Below are positions 51,301-57,300 of a stretch of DNA of 64,000 nt, in pieces. Under the pieces are notes generated by a model that was given only the letters and a program-made list of their open reading frames with translations, was not told where the DNA came from and did no database searches. The DNA comes from Cyprinodon diabolis (lineage: Eukaryota; Chordata; Actinopteri; Cyprinodontiformes; Cyprinodontidae). Made by a program: the position numbers and the translations under genes. Location of the stretch: assembly GCA_030533445.1 (NCBI GenBank), contig CM060068.1, forward strand, positions 31,481,510 to 31,545,509, written 5' to 3'. The first letter of the stretch is position 1. Every line of letters begins with the position of its first letter.

Positions 51301-54300
51301 AATTTCCTAAATCCGCCCCTGCTTCGATTCTCTCCCCCGCGTTTCATCCGCTGTGCCGAGAAATGCCTCCCCTGTCACGGTAGAGCGCATCACCCTAAAC
51401 TCAAGCCCATTGATGAGAAAATGGATTTAAATACAAACGAGAAGGGAAATTTTAAACATATTCTTAATGCTTTCATATTTCTTATACATGGATGCCTTAA
51501 AATTGATAGTTTTGGTGGACAGATAAATTTGAATTAATAGGATTTTACTTGTATGGAGACACGTTTCAGTCAATGTGCTACAGTCAGTGTGCGATGAATA
51601 AATTCTCTGCTCAGTGGATGCCAATTCCCGATTTTGCTCTCAACACCATTCTAGATCATTTCTGACACTTTATTTGTTAAACTTAGAACCTGGAATCTGA
51701 GGAAGATTCCCTCCCCTCCTTATTTTCACATTCCCCCAAATCGTGTTGTCTTTGACGCTTGGCCGTGATGCTGTTCAGAACAGCGCAGGCTGTGCTCTAC
51801 TCCCAGCCTGCCAAATGTTGAATGGGCAACATTATTGCCATTATTGTTAATATATAATCGAAGCTAACACATTAAGTGATAAAATGTCAAAGAGGATGGT
51901 ATGGGGGATGGTCATTTTAGAAGGGGGAGGATTTTTAAGACTTTTTAAGAAGGGGGGTGCCATCCCCCCTCATCCCCCCTCAACTCGAGTACTGCTCATA
52001 CCTTTGAGTCTTTTTTTTTTGGTTTAATATTATTACTTTATGCATTATGGAGGCAGCAGTCTTTCACTGAAGGATGTTTCCGTGATGTAACCGTGTCATT
52101 CATAGGGTAGTAAATAGAGCTGGTCTTCCTGATCAACCCTAACAACCTAATGCTCTTAATAAGCTGATGACCACACCATATACACTATATTGCCAAAAGT
52201 ATTTGCTCACCTGCCTTGACTCACATATGAGCTTAAGTGACATCCCGTTCCTAATCCATAGGGTTCAATATGACGTCGGTCCACCCTTTGCAGCTAGAAC
52301 AGCTTCAACTCTTCTGGGAAGGCTGTCCACAAGGTTTAGGAGTGTGTTTATGGGAATTTTTGACCATTCTTCCAGAAGCGCATTTGTGAGGTCGCACACT
52401 GATGTTGGACGAGAAGGCCTGGCTCTCAGTCTCCGCTCTAATTCATCCCAAAGGTGTTCTATCGGGTTGAGGTCAGGACTCTGTGCAGGCCAGTCAAGTT
52501 CATCCACACCAGACTCTGTCATCCATGTCTTTATGGACCTTGCTTTGTGCACTGGTGCACAGTCATGTTGGAAGAGGAAGGGGCCAGCTCCAAACTGTTC
52601 CCACAAAGTTGGGAGCATGGAATTGTCCAAAATGTCTTGGTATGCTGAAGCATTCAGAGTTCCTTTCACTGGAACTAAGGGGCCAAGCCCAGCTCCTGAA
52701 AAACAACCCCACACCATAATCCCCCCTCCACCAAACTTTACACTTGGCACAATGCAGTCAGACAAGTACCGTTCTCCTGGCAACCGCCAAACCCAGACCC
52801 GTCCATCAGATTGCCAGATGGAGAAGCGCGATTCGTCACTCCAGAGAACGCGTCTCCACTGCTCTAGAGTCCAGTGGCGGCGTGCTTTACACCACCGCAT
52901 CCGACGCTTTGCATTGCACTTGGTTATGTATGGCTTGGATGCAGCTGCTCGACCATGGAAACCCATTCCATGAAGCTCTCTGCGCACTGTTCTTGAGCTA
53001 ATCTGAAGGCCACATGAAGTTTGGAGGTCTGTAGTGATTGACTCTGCAGAAAGTTGGCGACCTCTTCGCACTATGCGCTTCAGCATCCGCTGACCCCGCT
53101 CCGTCAGTTTACGTGGCCTACCACTTCGTGGCTGAGTTGCTGTCGTTCCCAAACACTTCCATTTTCTTATAATACAGCTGACAGTTGACTGTGGAATATT
53201 TAGGAGCGAGGAAATTTCACGACTGGATTTGTTGCACAGGTGGCATCCTATCACAGTTCCACGCTGGAATTCACTGAGCTCCTGAGAGCGACCCATTCTT
53301 TCACAAATGTTTGTAAAAACAGTCTGCATGCCTAGGTGCTTGAATTTATACACCTGTGGCCATGGAAGTGATTGGAACACCTGATTCCAATAATTTGGAT
53401 GGGTGAGCAAATACTTTTGGCAATATAGTGTATATAATTGTTGATGCCATAACAGTATCAAAAAACGACTCTGGTATGAAATAGCAGCGAAACATTGGGC
53501 CTTAACTTTCTCTATTTATTTCCTATCGTGGTCTCCTAAGTGTGCGCCACATCAGATTCAATAAACACTCTTAACTTCAGACAATTTTGTACATAATCCT
53601 CGCTAATATGATGCAGTCCACCCTGTGCATAAGTGAGGGCATTGATGAGATTTTAAAACCTGCATAATTACAGCCCCTATAATTACATTTAAGACTATGA
53701 CTTCCAGCGATTTTCAGACGGTGTTCATTCTTCTTGAAAATGAAGAAGAGCGACTTTAGCAGTTTGAAGATCGAGGTTCTGCTGACTGAGAGCTATAAAA
53801 AGCACTTGCAAACAGAATCACATTATTGAATCATATCAGTGGTTGAGTGTTTGATTTTAAGGGAGCATAATGCTTTATAGGTGTTCAAGACTCGTCTGCT
53901 TTATCGTTTTTATTAAAAAAAAGGTCCACCCCCATCCACTCTTTGCTCAAATTCCCATTGCAAATTCAAATTCAATCATAAGCTTAAATCCACCTTGCCT
54001 ACTAGCTATTCACATTTAGCGAATTACCTTTCTCGTCTCAGGTGACGTCTTTGCTCCGACGCGTCCTACCCGAGGTGACGCCAGTCCGCCTCGCCAGCAT
54101 CATAGGAGTGAAGGCTCTCCCCCCAGCAGACATCAGCGACATTATCCACTCCACAGAGAAGGGCGACTGGAACAAGCTCTGCATCCTCGACATGTTCCTG
54201 GGCTGCATCGCGAAGGCCCTCACTGTGCAGCTGAAAGCCAAAGGCACCACCATCTCCGGGATGGGCGGCACCGTTGCCGGGAAGGGTGTCACAACCGTCA

Positions 54301-57300
54301 CGCTTCCCATGATCTTTAACTCCAGGTACACGGTTTTCTGGTAAATTATAAGTAACCTCACTTAGCAGTGCTTTTTTGTTTAATTCTTTCCATTTTCATT
54401 CTCTGCTTTTGCACTCAGCTATATCCGCAGAGGTGAGAGCCATTGGTGGATGAAAGGGTCCACGCCTCCACAGATCGCTGAGATCATCATAAAGCTGGTC
54501 AAAGATATGGCAGCTGTGAGTGTTTGCTTCTCTCAGTTCTGGTTTTGTAGTAAACTCATTGCACAGATTGAACTAATGCACATTATTGTTGCTAGGGCCA
54601 CCTGTCAGATGCCTGGTCCAGGGTGACCAAAAATGCAATTGCAGAGACCATCATTGCTCTGACTAAAATGGAGGAGGAGCACCGCTCTCCTGTTCGCTGT
54701 ATAGCAACAACAAGGGTAAGAAAGCAAAAAAAAAAAAAAAGCCTAAACTATTGATTATTTATGGTGCTGTAATCATTTACTCCTGTTTTTCCTCAGCTGT
54801 GGCTGGCCTTGGCATCGTTGTGCGTGCTGGACCAGGACCACGTCGACCGGCTTTCGTCCGGTCGCTGGATGGGTAAAGACGGACAGCAGAAGCAGATGGT
54901 GAGAGTTATAAATAAGATCTAGTGTGTGTGAAGCTAATGGAGAGGGTAATAATGTATTCCCTTCTCTGCCACCCACAGCCCATGTGTGACAATCATGACG
55001 ACGGCGAAACAGCAGCGATCATCCTATGTAACATATGCGGCAACCTTTGCACCGACTGCGACCGCTTCCTTCATCTGCACCGACGCACTCGCTCCCACCA
55101 GAGACAGGTTGGTTAGAAGTTTGCATTAATGTTTGCATATTTTGATTTTTCTTCAAGAACAATAGTATAAGTATAAATGGGATGTTTTAAATGTTTCTGC
55201 TTTTAATGCTAAGTATTTACTGGGTGGGCATCTTGTTAGCTGGCCGTTTTCAGCATTGTGTTCCTCTGTGCTTCAGGTGTTTAAGGAGGAAGAGGAGGCA
55301 ATTAAAGTTGACCTCCATGAAGGGTGTGGGAGAACCAAGCTCTTCTGGCTTATGGCTCTGGCTGATTCCAAGACGATGAAGGCCATGGTGGAGTTCAGAG
55401 AGCACACGGGTAACCTGGCATAGAGCCGCACCCATTTTAATCCTTGAAGAAAATTCATGACAAAAGTTCTCAACCTTTTCCTTTCTGATTTTATGTCTCT
55501 CTCCTACTTGCATATTGAATATTTTTGCAGGTAAACCAGCATCCAGCAGCTCAGACGCCTGCAGGTTCTGTGGTACTAGAAATGGAACCGAACTGTCTGC
55601 AGTGGGGAGCGTCTGCTCAGACCCTGACTGTCAGGTGTGAAGCATCCATTTAACTCAATCATTCACCTAGGCAACCATTGCCAAATAAAAAAGAGAATAA
55701 AAAATGAGTTATAGTACTGATGAGGAATATAGTTTAACTGTCTTTTTTCCCTAAAATATGAACATTTTCCCAATATAAAGAAAACATTAAAACAAACATA
55801 GTTTGAAAAGTAAGTAAATTTAACTGTTTTTTATCAGTTTTACCCTTTAAACGATCATGCAAGGCACGGGCATAGGTTTTCATAGGGACCATAGGAAAAT
55901 AATACGATGTGACCTGCCTATAACCTGTATATAATTTACAATACAACATTGTTGCTGCAGTTGTCGCTGTTGCTGCTCTGTTGACTGTCGGCCTTGTCTT
56001 TTCCATCCCTTTAAATCAGCAGAAAAAAACAACTAAATCCTGAAACAACAGAGAGATTTTTACCATACTTGGGTAAACATTGACAAACAGCATATTGTGT
56101 GTGCAGTGATCATGCAATTTGTATTAATATAGCCAGAAATGCTGCTTTTCTCTTTAGACCAAACAGATGTGACCTGGTGGTCAAGTCAAGCATCAATAAA
56201 GAGTTAAAAAGTTAAATTCACTTCAAATGTATGTAACATGCCAACCTTACTCTACCTTAAACATGTGGATTTTTATTTCTAAATGACAGCTGATATGTAT
56301 TAATAGTATTCAGTTAACATGCAATCTTAATATTGGAACCGATATGCTTGGTACCTTGGATGTATTGAATAAATCAGACCAATGCCCATAAAAAGGTAAA
56401 AGTTTCTGCTGTTCAAGAACTATTTAACCTAATGTAACCCAACTATAGACAGTGTATTAAAGGGAAGCATCCCTGAGTTATTTACTAACCCAACAGGCAG
56501 TAATTTCCAGTGTAAATACTTCAATATATATATTGATATATTGCATACTGTTGAAGGATTCTATAATATGTAACTATTCCCTATTTTATCATAGAAAACA
56601 TTGATACCATTAAACAAGAGAAATAACCAGACCAATATGAATTGAACAAATTAGAATTTAATGTGCTAACAGATTCTTGAAACAAATTCATGTCATATTT
56701 GCCATTCTTTTTCAGTATCCACAATGCATTTGTCAGACCTTATGTAAGTGTGGGCAAACTCACCATACACTTTCACACACTTAGGCTGGCTTACTTTAAC
56801 TTGAAGGTCATTGTTGCAGACCTAAGCGGTGCTTGGGAGCGCAGACACCACAGATTTATCAGTCGCTTTGCTCAAAGAGCAACAAAGCCAAGTTTTAGAT
56901 CTTATCATTTTCCAGATTTCAGACTTAAATTGACATCTCCAAGGCTCATCATGAAGGAGGAAGGCCAAGGCTTGTCCCATAATGGCAGAGTGGTCACATC
57001 CCCCCTGGTCCTCACTTCTGATTTCTATACTCGCTGCAGGACTTTGGAACAGGTCCATTATTGGCTATTGGGTTAAAAACCAGGAATTTCGTTTAAAAAG
57101 CCTAAAACATGATTTAGCCACATCCTTTTTTTTTTTTTTTTTTCCTGCATTCAAACTAGTGTTGGTTCTCAAGACTACATCTGATTTCACAGATAGCCTA
57201 AAGCTATTACAAAACAGATCAGGGAAAGTGGTGTACAAATAGCACTTCCTGTTAACCCTTCAGAATAAAGCTACTGAAAGTCCATCGATGTGTTCACAGT

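Larger units (their letters stand above)
49559..54041 (+). other. intron 63 (4.5 kb), transposon-rich
   Basis: The longest intron. It contains the hAT-type element 49916-51994 and the intact Tc1 element 52181-53432. The flanks (49559-49915 and 53435-54041) are AT-rich with no recognised feature. Confidence 0.85.

Noticed and set aside
53297..53461. N-terminal extension of the transposase frame up to 53461
   Set aside because: The first Met lies outside the transposon's right terminus (53432), and the extra residues are translated inverted repeat.
56690..57076. 128-codon open frame in intron 70
   Set aside because: No recognised domain, no splice sites linking it to mycbp2, no promoter signature.
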